Assembly (NCBI GenBank): GCA_013397935.1
Contig: VZRN01001103.1
Coordinates: 273,985-337,984 of the forward strand
Length of the DNA: 64,000 nt
Reading direction: 5' to 3'
Source: Dasyornis broadbenti
Taxonomy: Eukaryota > Chordata > Aves > Passeriformes > Dasyornithidae
A model generated the notes under the pieces. The model did no database searches. It was not told the origin of the DNA and saw only the letters and a program-made list of their open reading frames with translations. How positions within the stretch are numbered: the stretch's first letter is position 1; every line of letters starts with the position of its first letter. The position numbers and the translations under genes were made by a program. Of this stretch, positions 37,701-52,700 are shown piece after piece.

Positions 37701-40700
37701 ACAATAGTTCATTAGTATACTGAGAATAATTTTCAGTTGTAAGAACTACGCTGTTAGTAGCCATAATTATTCCTATATAATTGGTGTAAATTATGGACTG
37801 ATGCTGATATGTGAACTTAAATATTTTCCGGTTTGAGATATTTCACAGTTAAAGCTTTCCTTTGTATGAAGGTCTGCTTACTGTGTCCTTTATGTTCAGG
37901 TTTGTGGTTGAGTTGCTGCATATTGTTAGTAGGCTGGAACAGATGCGTGAGTGCCATGTTTGTTTGTGGCATGTTCAGGGTCGTGTGACGTGAGTCAGAA
38001 GTGTCTCAGTGAACTTTGCTGCTTGGCCAAACTCTTCTGCATCCCTTGGGTGGCACAGTCTGGTGTTTGATCTGTGGTCATTGTGCTGCCTGTGCTGATA
38101 CAAAGCAGAGGGGCAGGAACATGCAGGCAGGTATGGGGATAGTACTGCTTATATCTGCAGCAGTTTGTGAAACACTACATTCAGCTTAGCCCTTCTTTAT
38201 AGCAGAGACAAATTACTGCTTCTCCCTTGCAGGTAAGAGATGATATTGCTAAGATTAAGATTATTGCTAAAATATACCTGAGCTATTTGTCCAACTCTGT
38301 AAATGATTTTTAAAAATAGGTTTTTTAAAATGGTGTGAAGATACTCATTACCCAAAACTTAGCAGTATATATTCTTTATAGGACATGAAGAAGGAAAAAC
38401 TTGCCAACCTCGATCAAAACTTGCCTTAAAGAAATTGTTGAAGAAGATTAGAAACCAAAAAGAAGAGTGGACATCAAAAAGTGAGAAAGAGAGTCAAAGT
38501 GAATTTGAGACTATTGAATCAGGCACAATTGCTAGTGAAGAGAGACCATTATGTGATTTAGAACTTAACAAGGAGCAGCAGAAAAACACAGTATCTGAAG
38601 CCAAAGGTATGTAGTACATAACTTGCATCAAAGTTTGTTGTGTAGAAGCAAAAAGACTTGTAAGGGGCGGGGCTATGACAAAACTGTTTAATGAACTTTC
38701 AGCGTTAAATGTTCTGTCATGTTGAATGAAAGTACAGTTTCCTGTCGGTGCCCACAAAGCATTGTGAATTTGTTGAAACCTTTATGCCAGAGGTTTTTGC
38801 TTCTGTGTCCAACCTGTCCCTTAAGATTTTGAAGAGAACAGATGTCCAGAATACCTTTCCTTCAAATCTCAAATTGTTGTCACACTTCGTGTGTCTGTGC
38901 TTTGATAGGTGTTTGCCTCCAGGGATAGAATTCTCAGTGCAGGAGTGTCTGTACCTGTTGAACTGGAAAAGACACTTTGTTTGGAGAGTCACAGCTATAA
39001 ATGCCCAAGACAAGCTGATTAGTGGAGTTTTTTCTGCTTTTAGGCACCATTCCGAAAAGCCTTTTTGTAAAATTGGAATTCATAGCAATTAGACGTTGCA
39101 GTTTGTTTGGTAGCCAGATCATCTTGGAGTTACTTCCCGTGTCTATCCTTGGTGCCTTTCTGGTTAAGGTAGTGCTGAAATTGGTGATCTTATATGCTGT
39201 GTGGGATTTCGGAAGTTTTAAAGTGATGAAGTTGTGACATATTTTTTGGTTGTGGTTTTTTTTTTTTTTTGGGGGGTGTTGGGGTTTTTTGGGGGGGGGG
39301 GGGTTTTGTTTTTTTTTTTTAAAGCATTTTTAGGGTGGTTTTTTGTTTGTTTTTTTGGTGGTTTTCCTTGTTTTTTATTTTTGCTTTCATAGGGTGCTTG
39401 GTTTTTAAACAAGATGAAGTGATTTAGTTCAATCATGTACGTGGGTATGCCAGCCTAGTGCCTGGGGATTGGAGAGTGCAGTGTGAGTGAGCTGCTATTT
39501 GAAGCTAGCAGTACAGGATTGAGACTTGCTTTTTGTGCAATAGCCAAATATTAGATCATTTGCGCAGTGACTACCAATTTCAGACTCTCTTTGTTCCAAG
39601 AGGTTAATGTGTGGCTTTTGATTCATCAGGATGATCTTGCTCTTGGGCTCCCAAGTAAACTGTTAAAAGTAATTTTCAGTCCCATTGAACTTGGGACATT
39701 ACTCTGTATTCAAGAAAGACACACAATAAAGGACCATTAAAGACTTAAATAATATAAAAACCTGATTTTCCAGCTTATGGAGATAGGCAGAGTAGTAGGA
39801 TAGAGATCTTTTCAAGAGCAGCTTATGCATTTTGCTTAGAGATATTGGGAAACTGTAAAGCAAGATGTAAAGAAGATCCAAGGCTCACTCTGACTGCAAT
39901 TACAGCTAAATAACGTGTATTTTAGACCCTGTGAAAATGCTGGAAAATACAGCTGCAGATGAACAGTCAGTTCTAATCCATTCTCAAGAACAAGCAGCTA
40001 AAATCAGAATGGAAGAGGCAACTAAAATTAGAATAGCAGAGGAGAGACAGAAGTGGGTAAGTGTGTTTGTATTTATTCCTATCTCAGTTATGGTGTAAAA
40101 AAATTGATTTAGAGAAGAGTTTAAAATGTTTCAGGTTATACAGCAGCTATAGGTGCTCTTAGCATTTAAACTTACTGTGACGTTTTCTATACTTTTTAAA
40201 AATGACAAAGCTATAGCTGGAATTTAGAATAGAGTGGAAAAACCCAAGTTTCTTAAAATCTAACAAGTCCTATAGGCAAAGAATGTAACCATGGTTAAAT
40301 AAGAATCCCAGCTGTACATTACTACCTTCGCTTTATAAAAGGAGGATATAGTCAGCAATGCACAACTCTGAAAATTTTCTTAGACTTGTGTAATAATGTA
40401 GGAAGGTCTATGGGATTGTGTATAAAGTGACAGGAAAAGCATACAAAACTTGAGTAATTTTTTTTTTTCTGGTTGACTAGGAAGCAGATGCAGAAAGGTT
40501 TTTATGTCTCTGGGAATGCTGTATTTATTACATTTAGAAAATAATAACTTTGTGTATTAGTTCATTATATATAATGTGTATGTGTTTCATTGTATTTTAG
40601 TTTTTGTTGTATTCCTAGAGACCTACCAGCTGTTACGTGGTGATTTACTTTTAAAAAAAAGTTGAAATTTGGGTTTCAGTGCAGCCCTAACTGGTAGAGC

Positions 40701-43700
40701 TTAAGTTCAGAAATAAAGGAAACAAAAATTTGACAAAATAGTAATATTTTAGGGGAAAAACCAAAAGGCAACAGATCCTTCATGAAAGTGTGGCTACTTT
40801 ATTTAATCTTTGCTTTCTCTCACTTTGCACCTGGCCAGGTATATGTATTGCTGTGTTCACATTAACTGTTCTCAAGTTCAGCTGTTTCTTGGGTTGCTTT
40901 TCCTGGCATCGCCATTCAGACTGTCATTAAAGGCTGTTGTCCACTTCATCTTTGCCAATACTTTGAAATTTTTCTTTGCTTCCATTCTAAAAGCACATAT
41001 GCTGTTGCTAAGTGTGGATCTAAGTGAATTGTAGCTGATAGGTACATGGAAAGAGAATAAAAATAAACAGACTACTTTGGAGGTTCATGGAGTGCTCTCA
41101 AAGTGGTTATACATTAGCTATATCAGAAGTTTTGTAAGGCTTGAATTAATGTTTAAATGTGTTGAATTCTGATGAAAAACTCAGTAAAACACAGAATAAA
41201 TTTCTAAAGTAAGTTTAAGAAAATGACTTCTTTTGCAGTCTTTGGAAAATGATAATGTATCTTGAATTGATTCTGATTTTATCCATTTTATTAATTTGAG
41301 AACTGATAATAATGCAATAGTAAATGGGTTCGGGACTGTTGGAAATCCTGAACCAGTACAACAAAATTATGCCTATAAACTTCAGAACTAATTTTAAAGG
41401 CCTGATGTTATTTGGAAATACCTGTCACAAGCAATAGCATTTCTTCTGTAATTTGGAACAAAGTTCTGTGTGTGGTGGTGCGTGTGAGCAGTCTGGTTTC
41501 TTTGTCATTCAGTTCTAGAGATTCCCCCTTATTTTTCTTTTTGATAGAATGAGCAAATAGAGCAACAGAAACAGGAACAGTTGGCCTTGATTAAAAAAAT
41601 AGAGGAGGAGAAAGCACTTTTGGAGGCTGATTATCTGAAGATCCAAATGCAAACCTGTTTTGAGGAGGCTAAGAAAAAAACAGAAGAGGAAGAGCAAAGT
41701 CAGCTGGTACAAAGCCACAGTCTCCCTTCTGCAGATCAGAAGGACCAAGCAGAACATGAGGTGAAGAATTACGGAAAATTGTGTGTGGGTTTTTAATTCC
41801 TATTATAATAAAAGTAAAGAACACCATTTACCAATTTTAAACTTTATCAGTCTAGACAATTTTGATTTCTTAGGTTGTGAATTAGAAATTTGTACATACA
41901 AAAGCTTTCTTTTCTAATGTAGAGACTTCTATTTCACAAGGTATCACTGGACCCAAAGAAGTGGCATGAATCTGTGTCAGGGGAGGTTTAGGTTAGATAT
42001 TATGAAAAATTGTTTTTAACCAAGAGGGTGGTTGGGCACTGGTACAATTCCCAGAGAAGTGGTCACAGTACCAAGCCTGTCTGAATCCAAGAAGTGTTTG
42101 GACAGTGCTCTCAGGCACATGGTGTGACTCTTGGGGATGGTCCTGTGCAGGGCCGGGAACTGGACTTTTATGACCTTGTGGGTCCCTTTCAGCTCAAGAT
42201 ACTCTGTGATGTTATGATTCTGTGACTTTGACTGTTGTATTGTCTCACTATAGTCCCAGGGACAGCATGTCTGTTTATAATACCTGGTAGTAAAATCTGA
42301 TTCGAGTCACATTACTGGTTGTGCATGTAGACATAACCTTTTTCAAGCAGGAAAAAGAAATCCTGGTGGGAAAAAAAAGACACAAAAATCTGGCTCTGTT
42401 TTTGTCTGTCTAAATCTCAAACAGCTACTTACAAAGAATTTATGGAGGATGTTGTAGGACAGTAATCTTTCTTTATATACAATCTTGATTCATTTGCACA
42501 ACCTGTACTCTTTTGAGAGCCTGATTGCCTTGGAAGTACAGCTATATTGGCTCATTGCTCCCTGAGTTTGCAGGGTATATTTACCTCTTCAGGCTGAGCT
42601 GCTGTAAGCACCATTGACTTTGATGGTGTGTGCAGAGAGAGACTGTAGCTGTGGGCCATCTGTTCTAGAAACCTCTTTAGCATCATTGCCTCAGGCTTCA
42701 ATCTCACAGACTTCAAACATGGTGCTACCTAGTGGCTTCTGTAAACTTAGGAGGAAGAACATAGAGCTTAAGGTTGCCCTAATAGTTTTCTGTGCATTAG
42801 TCATGTATGTGTAATTAAAATGATTTTATTTTCATTAGACTGGAAATGCTACTGTATCAGAAACCAGGAGTCCAAGAGAGGACAGTCATATACAGACCAT
42901 CCGTAATTTTCAACAACGCCTTCTACAGCAGAATAGGTAATTGCCTCTACGGGCTGTAAACCTGTTCAAAATAATTTGAATTGCCTTCGTAATTGAAATT
43001 GATATTTCTTTTTGCAATGCTCTGAAAAGATTAATGTTTCCACTCTGTTCAGGTTGCACAAACAGACCATTGAAGAAGCTAGAAAGCATCTACAGGAGTA
43101 TCAGAATACACTGAAGCAAAGGTACTCATCTACTTCTGTACCACCTCTGAGCTCAATGGAAACAAAATCCATTAATTTAGAGCCTGTCTCAGAACCACTC
43201 CTACAGAGGCAAGGAGCACAGCCAACACAGTACCAGGCATCAGAGCAAGTTCATGCCCAAAAGCATGTGCGGTCATTACCTGTGTTTGCAGCAGCACTGC
43301 ATACATTGGAAAAACCATCTTCATGGAAGCAGGAAGAGCCAATGTATAATGTTTGTCCTGGCAGATCAGTGCAGTTTTCAGAAGCATCAAAATTGAAGCA
43401 TGGAGAGTTTCACTTGCCATGTGACTGTTCTTCACAGGAACAAGTGGGAGTGTTTGAAACTGCCAATAATCACCTCAGAGAACCATCTGAGGTCCAGTTA
43501 CCATCAGGATTAGTCAGGAAAGATGTCACTGCAGTAAGAACACATCCAGAAGCAGTAAGAACACAACCGGAAGCACGCCGACAACACATTAGATTTGTGT
43601 TGCCTGCAGAAAGTTCCTCTGAGTCTTCAGAAACAGTACACTCTGTAGATTTATCTCAGAAGATATCTAACTATCAAACACAGACAGAAGCTGGAGAAGA

Positions 43701-46700
43701 GCATCCATTTAAGACATTCCTCATGCCAGCAGCAAAGACATCTTGTATAGCCTCGGCTGGTCCTTTAGCCTATCAGGAGGGGTCTGTAGAGAGCACCAGC
43801 AAAACAAGCCCTGATCAGCTCCTCAATCTTTCTGAACCCAAGGTTCTAGCGCATGAAGAATCTAAAGCCCAGGGTGTTGAGGAATTCTTGTCATCAAAAC
43901 CAGGAGATGCATCTTTGTTAAATTATTCTGGTATACTGAATTTAAGGGACAGAGTGTTGGCCTCATCAGAAAGCATCCAAGCTCAGCAAAAGTATTTGAA
44001 AGAATTGCAGGGGCAGCTAGATGCACAAAGAGAAGCTCTTATTTCTAAACAGAGAATACAGGAACAACTACTTTTACAGAAGCAAGACAAACTGAAGGAA
44101 CAGATGCAGAGACAGCAAGAGGCTTTGAGAGAAATTCTAAACAAGCAGGTAAGCTTTATAAACATTTTGCATAGGGAGTCATCTAGTAGGTGATTAAACT
44201 TGTGAGTCAGTGGTACCAATACACAGGGTACTCCATGGAGTGTTGATAGTTTTAGGTGATTTACCATAATGAAAAGTTTAATTAGGACTTGTGATTTGTA
44301 ATCAGAACTTTTGCTTTGTAAGCCCCAAGAGCACAGTTTTGTTCGGTCCAACAGAAATACTGCTAGCATCTGTGCTTGGTCTCTGACCATAAAGCCTATT
44401 GAAATTGTTACGTTGTCTGAAATATCTGTAGGTAGAGTTGTCTTCATATCTATAAATGCACCTCTATATGTAAAATTGCCCTTGTATTAAAAATGCTTAA
44501 GCAATACCTGAAAGGATATCATAAGCATCTTGAATAGATTATTTTTAAAGCTTGCCTTTTTGTGTGTGCCCACTAGGAAACTGGTTTGAAAGCTGCAGTC
44601 TTGACTTGTAATTTGCTTGTTTTTCAGTAACAGAAGAAGAATCTAAGTTTAATTTTGAGCTTCTGAAGAGCTTCCTTTTGCCTGCCCTTGTGTTTTTTTT
44701 AAATAGAAGCCATTTTAGAAGAATAACTGTTCTCTATAGTTCCTGTCTCTTGATTTTGCAGTCTCCTAGCAGCTAAAATTAAATTTGGTAGCTGGAAAAC
44801 TAAAAGCAGACTTTTCAAAAATTGTACCTGTTAGAAGTGATGAGGACTCTGATCTAATCGCACAAAGGCCTTGAAAATGTAGCTATTTGTGGTTTAGCAC
44901 ATTAGGTTTGTAGAGCTAAGTAAAACCTTGATGTCCAAATGTTTTTGTGGGCCAAGCAGATCTGTCCAGTGTCTTGCATACTTGAATTCCTTTCTCAACA
45001 TACTTGATATTGTCCTGCATGGAATACATGCCTAGAAAATGCTTGTTTGATAAATGAGTATAAATATAATCTTATATAAAACTTCTTCCCCTTCTTCTAA
45101 GGTGAGACGTTTGGGGCCAAATGGAGAAATGACAGAGGCACAAAAGCCCGACTGGATTAACAGAACTGACTTCTTCCAAGTCTCAGAAAACTACCAGCAA
45201 GAGAATTGTGGCAGGAGTGAATTTCATAGAAGTGGAACAGTTTCACGGTGCATTGGTACAGTTGAGCAAACTGGTAAGGCTACATGTTATTTTCCATTGT
45301 AATTTTTATTGCTTTACAGCTGAGATGGAGTTCTCTTCCATCTCTCTGAGTTAATTTGAGATATGTTATATATTGTTTGTATATGTGTGCGTGTCTGTAC
45401 ACACATATTACTGCACCATACTAAACTTTATTTTACAGAACAGTCTGAGAAAGTTCTCTGTAGAGAACAGAAATTGAGGTCTTCCAAACCACCTGTGACA
45501 AAAGTGAAGTTAGGGCTTGGTTTGGAGCAACATGAACTTAGTGTTATACCAGAGATAGACACACCGAAGAGTTGGAGCCTCTCTTTTGCAGGTAATATAT
45601 AAAATACATAATAAGTGCTGGTATGAGAAGTAGATTGGAGGAATATAATCTTTTCTGAAGAATCTTTGAGATGATTAGGAAATAATAGCTGATACTGTTG
45701 CCTTTCTTAAGGTATAACTTACATATTAGGAAAGTGAATTGTAGTTCAGAAAAGTTTATCCTGTCAGTGTCTGTCTAGAAAATCATAATTTAAATAAAAT
45801 TCCACCAGGAAAACAGAATTCATGGTTATTCCATGATGTAAGTTCCCTGTTGATTTTTCTTTTGGGCAGGGCTTATGTTAATAGGCAGTTGTACTGTAAT
45901 TGTAAAGAGAAGTTGGTAGATTTTGTTTAAAGGTTTATCTTTTGAGCATACCAAGAAAGTGACTGAAATCTTTCACGTAAGGTGTTAGTATCAAGCTTCT
46001 ACAGAAACTTTTAGATCGTCTTTTTAGGTTGTCTTTTCTGGTTAAAAAACACTCTTTGCAAAAATAAATTTGGAGAGTAATTATAATGTTATAAATACAT
46101 TCATTACAGTCTGCAGGTAATACTTTGCAGTTCTCTGTAAGGAACATTAATTAACAGGTACAACAAACTCATTTTCTAAAGGTAAACATTTAATTTTTTT
46201 TCCGATGTCGCTTCACATCTAAAATGTAATGCATTTTTTAGAAAGTTTTCTGTGTTGTGCCAGTGTTCTTAAAAGGACTCACCAGAACAATCTGAGTAAT
46301 TATAGGCCTGTCAGGCTGGCATTCATTGCAAGCGAAATAATGAAACAACTGATATGGGACACCCTTCAATTAAAGAAAAGTAATTAATGCTAGTCAGCAT
46401 TAGTTTATGCAGAGTAGTTCTGGTTGGACCAGTTTGGTATCTTGATTAGATAGCAAGTTCTGTTGGTGAAGGTTTTGATTGAAGAATATATTTATGTTCT
46501 CAAAAGCACTTGGCGTAGTAACATACACTTAGCTGTGTAATACTATTATGATCCACAGGTAATTTATTCCTATATTATCAAACCATTAGTCATGGTAAAT
46601 AGTAAAAGCTCAAGAGTTTTATTGGATTGGGTGGCCAGAAAGAGCTGTTTCATGTGCTGGGTTGTAGAGAAATCCTTAAACCAGAGCAGAGAATTTATAT

Positions 46701-49700
46701 TGCCTCTGATCTGGAGAAGGTACTGAAAGTTTTGGTGGATTTGCTGTGTGGAAATCTATGATCTGTATAATCTTTCAGCTGGTATAATCCTTCAGCCTGT
46801 ATAATCCATAGACTGTGATGCAAAGGTGTTCACTGATGTAATATGGCTAAATTCATTGAAATGGAGACCATACAAATACAGCAGGTTATTTCTGTAGAAT
46901 AGAATGTGCATCTTAATGTTCCTCATGAAATGCAAAACACTTCCTTTCTATACCTAAACTCATTACAAATGTATTAAATTTAGATAAAACAGGTACTGGA
47001 GAAACTTCTCCGATTTCAGCCTCCGGGGAGTTTGCATGTGTGAAACGTCACAGTCATGCTCTTCATGAAGGCACCTTACCTTTGGGCATTACAAACTATG
47101 AAGGGAAAACCTCCAATGGAAGTCCAAGGCAAACTAATCCATCAGGGAGATTATTACAAGAGTTGTTGACAATGGCTGCTGAAACTTCATATGATTCAGG
47201 TGAGGAAATGTTCTTCCTTCAAGGAGTGAATACCGTGTGAATACCATTCAGCATTGCTGTTTTTACTGGTGTTTATTTGTAGACTATGACCTGAGTTGTT
47301 AAAGAACATGCAGTGCTATTTAATGCAATTGAATTTTAAGTGTAAAAAAGGATATTTCCATAAGCACTTGTTTCAGAATGAATGAATTTTTATCTTTTGG
47401 GGTTTTGTGATCCATTACCGTTCTAGTAACAAAACCATACTGCAGTAGACTTCATTGCTAGTCAGCAGTTTCTTGTCCAAGGCGTGTGCTTTTCATCTGT
47501 AACCTCTAGAACTGTAAAGGTTTGTAGGTCTTCCAGGTGGGAACTTGTTTTGAGCAGACCAGTGGTGTTTCTGATTCAGTAACCAGTGACGCTTGTAGTG
47601 ACACAAAGAAAATCAGTGCATAAAAAGAATTCTGGAGTATTAATGTGTTGTTGATGTAGATGTCCACTGAAAGATCAGTGTATTAAAGAAATCACTTAAA
47701 AATATGGTTGAGACAAAAATAGAAGGCTGGGGTCATCATCAATTGAAAAAACCTTTGAAAGAATCATGTCTTAGGTGTGATAGACATGAAAATTTAGAAT
47801 TGCAGAATATCTCAAATTGAGAGACATATATGGATCATCGAATCCAATCCCTGCTTCTCCCAGGACTACCTAAAACTAAACCGTTAACTAAGATTATTGT
47901 CTGGTTGCTCCTTGAACTCTGATGGGCTGAGTGCTGTGATCACTTCCCTGGGGAATGTGTCCCAATGACTGACCACCCTCTCAGTGAAAAACCTTTTCCT
48001 AATGTCCCATCTGAGTTTGCCTTAATGCAGCTTCATTCCATTTCCTCATGTCCTATTGCCTTGTTTAGTTACAAATAATTATTTTGTATCTGCCGTTTCT
48101 TTGTAATTAGGAAATTGTGACTATCAGCTCACAGTGCATTAGCCTTGACTTGCAGCTTGTAAGACAGTGCTAGAGTTGAGCCAGACACCTGGAATTTTCA
48201 AGTAGCTGTGACAGATCTCCTGACCAGGAAAAGTCTGTTCATAGCCGGTATTCAAGACAGGTCCATTCTGCTTTGACCTTTTCTAGCAGCCATGATACGC
48301 TTTTTACATGCTCCACTGAATATGTTAAAAGGAGAAACAGTGCAATATTGTAAGGACTGGTTTAGCTCTGTTCTTGTCTGTCTGTGAAGAGCTTTTATTG
48401 AACATCAACCAACATGTTTGAAGATAAGCCATGTCCACAGGTGGCAAAGTTATTCTGATTCCATAAAATAAAACAAGTTGTTTTCGTTATCAAGAAAAAA
48501 GTTTTTGTTATAAAGTGGTTTGTGAATGTTCAAAATAATTTTGTTACAGGGACATTGAAACCTACTGAACATGTTATGGGTAACTTGACTGGCTTTATAA
48601 AAGGACAAAGACGACTAGTTTGTAAAACATCAACTAAAGTAATTTGAAGCTTATTACAAGATGACAGTGTTCCATGGTCCAGTACAGTTTTCAGTATCCA
48701 TCTGAAATATTATTGGAGCTGCAGAGGAGTTCTCAGAAACTTGGCAGCCTTCATATGCCCACTGTTACAAGCAATACAACCATGTAGTACGCATCTCCTG
48801 TTTTTGCTAGAGATTTCACCACTGGCCCTAATCTTTAATTTTTCATTTAGTTTGCATTGAGGCATCATTTCCAATTCAGTCGAATTTACTTGGAGTTGTT
48901 TTGAATAAGTACATATAAGCTCATTTTCCTTCAGCTGTTCTTTTATTTCTCAGAATGTGCCTTTTGAAGTATATCTGTATTTAAACTTAAATTATCATGA
49001 AAACATTTTCTCTTTTAGCAGTATTTGAAGAAAAGACTTGTATTTTTGTAAGTTGTAGAAGCGTTCCTAGAGCAGCTGTTACCTAATTAATATATAAAAT
49101 ATCTTGTTGTAGTGTCTTTTTACATTATACAGTATTGTATATGAACATTGCAATAATTTATGTAAGAGGATTAGGAAACTTTATGTGAACATTTATATTA
49201 AAAGAGAAAACCCCAAGCTTTCTGTGATAATGTGTTTAAGAGGATTGCCTTCTTGAACAGATCAACAATCAAAAGTGCCAGCAATAATCTTGAAAACATG
49301 TAGACTGTGAGGTTCTCTGGTACTTTCAGTAACTAGTGTGGTATTTCAGCAAGAAAATCTACAGTCCCTTGCACTTTAAATATAAACTTTCTGAAGAGAA
49401 GATTTAAGGTTCATTTTAGGTTGTTGCTTATGATAGTAGCTTTGATTATTTTTTATTTAATTTGGTTTTTAAATTTTTTTTGTTACTTGATTCTAACCAG
49501 AACACGTTTGCATTTTTCCCATGTTTTCAAGATGTAATTGTATCTCTGAAGGTAACAGCGAATGAGTGCTTTGTGTGATCTTTGACCTTGTTCTTTGAAG
49601 TTAGGTTCTTGGAGGTTTCAACCTTTGACCAAATAATGTAAGGCTTTACAACTTACAAGTTGTACTACTTGCATGTTTACAGAACCACTAGATGTGCACA

Positions 49701-52700
49701 AATCCTTAGTCATTTACTCAAATGCTTTTTCAAATCAGACATAAAAGATAAAAAGATGAAGTTGGTAAATCTGCTTTTTACATGCAGATGCTTTATCAAC
49801 AAAGGTGAGTTTCCTTTGATAGGACAGTTGCCTTGGGTCACAGGCAATTTTTTTTTTTTTAGACGTCTATAATTAGCTATATTTCTTCCAATTATTACAG
49901 GAAGAAAGATGACTTTAATTTAGAGGCAGACATGTCTGAATGTAAAATGGGTCAGGAGGACAGCTTGTGGTTAGGGGAGGATGAATCCCTGCTTAGTATT
50001 GAGGGGTTCCAAGTGCTGCACCAACTGATCAACTGGTTACACCAGAGGACAGGCAGCTGATGTTGCATTAAGTGCCACCAGTGAGTCTAAAATCTGAATT
50101 GCTCTTTTACGGGCCACTGATGCATGACAGGATGAGTTGGGAACTTTGGACACTGGATGTTCTTTCCAATCCGATTTGGTTAGAATGGGCTCATAGAATT
50201 CAAACTGTTAATAGGGAATTGCAGAGTAGCCCTGCAGATGAGACAGGCAGTTTGATGGCATAAACCTAATTTCCTTAGGAAGTCAGCCTGGAACTAGTGA
50301 CTAGATTTGATACTTACACCTCTTTCACAGTTCTCCTTCAGTGCATATCAACAGTCATGTCTCTCTTTATTCATCTGCAGTGTTCCAGATGTGATTATCT
50401 TCATGTGTTGCCACTCTGTACAGTGATGTTATTCTAAACATGACTTTTTTGTGATCCAAGCTAACCTAAGTTTTCAATTTATTTTTAGTAATCCCAAATA
50501 GCTGTCCATAATTCAGCTTTTCAACGGATTGTCTTTTCCATTACCAGTTTAGCTTTTTTGTTTGTTTGTCTACGTGGTTGGATTTGGATTAATCCCTGTT
50601 TTAATACTGTTTTTACTGAGTGGTTGGATTTTCAGTCATTTGTCTTTCAAATTGCACACTAGAATAATTGTTGCTATTTTACTGCCTTTTCTGTTGAGGG
50701 GTGGGAAGTGGCATTTGGGAGATTACATCCAGTTTTTAAATATAAAGTCTTTGTGACATTGTGGTGGCCAGGAAATTAAAACATTAAAGTTCCATGTTGA
50801 TGTCAGGATGCTGTGAGGTGCAAGAGCCTTGCACTATTATTTTAGAGGAAGAAGAGACGACTGAAAAACCCTCCTTCATGAGTCACCAAATACAGGATTT
50901 TTAAGGATACTAATGTAATAAAGTCAGGGGATATGAGCATGTATTTTTAATTAAATAATTTGGTTTATAGCATGAAACTGATACTGTTCATCCCTGGTAT
51001 TAATATCACAAGAACAATGCAGGTTGTTACAGTACAGTGATGAAACATTTGTAACAGAGCTCTCCATAGAATTTATATACATGAGATTATTAAATGCTTG
51101 AATCTCATCTCATGTGTATCCTGAATTACTGCCTGTCATGGTGATATTCTATAGAAAATAAAATAGTTTCTGTCAGAAAAGTATCCAACGTTGATGGAAA
51201 GATATCAGGAAATGGAGAATTATGTGGTAGTTTGTTCCAGCATTTACTTTTTTATCAAATTATAAAATAAATAGTCTGTTTCTAGTTTCTGAATATATGA
51301 CAGCCATTTCTAGACACTGCTTCTTGTTATTACTTTAGGTTTAGCAATCTTTTGGACTGTGCATTTTTTTCTCCTGTGGAGATATTTAAGTAGCAATTGA
51401 TTAGATGATTGCAGTTTTCATGCTACTTCAAGGAATTTTCTTGAAGGCGTTGCTCATTTTCAGGATCCTCTGTCTCCTGTATCGTGCTCTCAGGAAGAGG
51501 AGCAGACTTGAGGAGAGTACTTGGTCTCTAAATAAACATATTGTAGATATATTTCCTTTCATGTTTTTTACTTTTTCCTAGAAGTCTGCTGGGTAATATT
51601 GATTATAAGAGATCTTGGAACTTTTTTCCCCTCCCTGAAATGAGTTTCACAATGTTTCATATTTATTGAGAACACAATCTTTATTATTATCACATTATAT
51701 TAATACATCACTAGTGTTGCTTTATAGAGGAAACATCCCTCTTTATTAATAGTAGGAAAAGTGGAACAACTGGAGTTTGCCATCTGGTAAGAAATTGAGT
51801 TTCAGCATGTACAAGGTACAAACTGGTGTTAGGATTCACAAAAAGTTAGATCTTCCTAAGTAGAGTCTTAAAAATGCTGGGCATTTGAAATACCTCTGTC
51901 AGTAGCAGCCCTTTAGAACTGGGAGAAAACTGGTTCACTTGGGTTTCATTTCAGTTTCATACTTAGCACTTCTTGAAAACTGTTACTGGAAATAAGAATA
52001 TGTATTTGTTTGTGACAATTAATTTACAATCGTGGAATTGTTAAACTTTGAAGGTGCTTATCACTATTGAATGCAGAAATTGCATTTTTTGGGTGCTTGC
52101 TGTGGTGCTTTTTTTGCACATATCTTGCTTATTTTTATGTATAAGAGCCTTATGGCAAAGATGATCCAGTTCCATGGTAGTAGTCAAGCTATAGTTAAAC
52201 AATTCAATGATTTCTCTGATTTACTTGGAATATTTGCTTTTCTTTGTAATTACTGTAATGGTAGATTGTAAAAGATTCCCCCCACTCCAGTGAAATGATT
52301 GCAGTAACACTGGCTAAGCCATGTTTCATTCTGCAAAGCCAAAGCGTGAATTTGGAGCTCTTCCTGCTTGCTCTGTGAAGAGCAGTCAGGGTAGTTAGAA
52401 ATTTTAGGAAGGCTGGTCAAGGAGAACCACAGGTTGCTGATGAAATTGGTGGTATGGTGGAGCAAAGGGTGTTGTGTAGGTGAGAGGAAAATGGTTAAGG
52501 ATGGGCAAAATCAGTGCCCAGAGAGTGAGGCTGGCAGCAGTGGAGTGCTACTGCCCTCTGCTGTGCATTGCTCACTATGACCTTGAAAATTGCTTTTTGT
52601 TCCTTATTGCTTCTGTTACTTTTGTGTTCAGCCCAGTCCCAGAATTCTCAAGTGTCTCAAGATTCATCTGTTCTTACTGCTGAAGGTGGAGAGGGACTTA

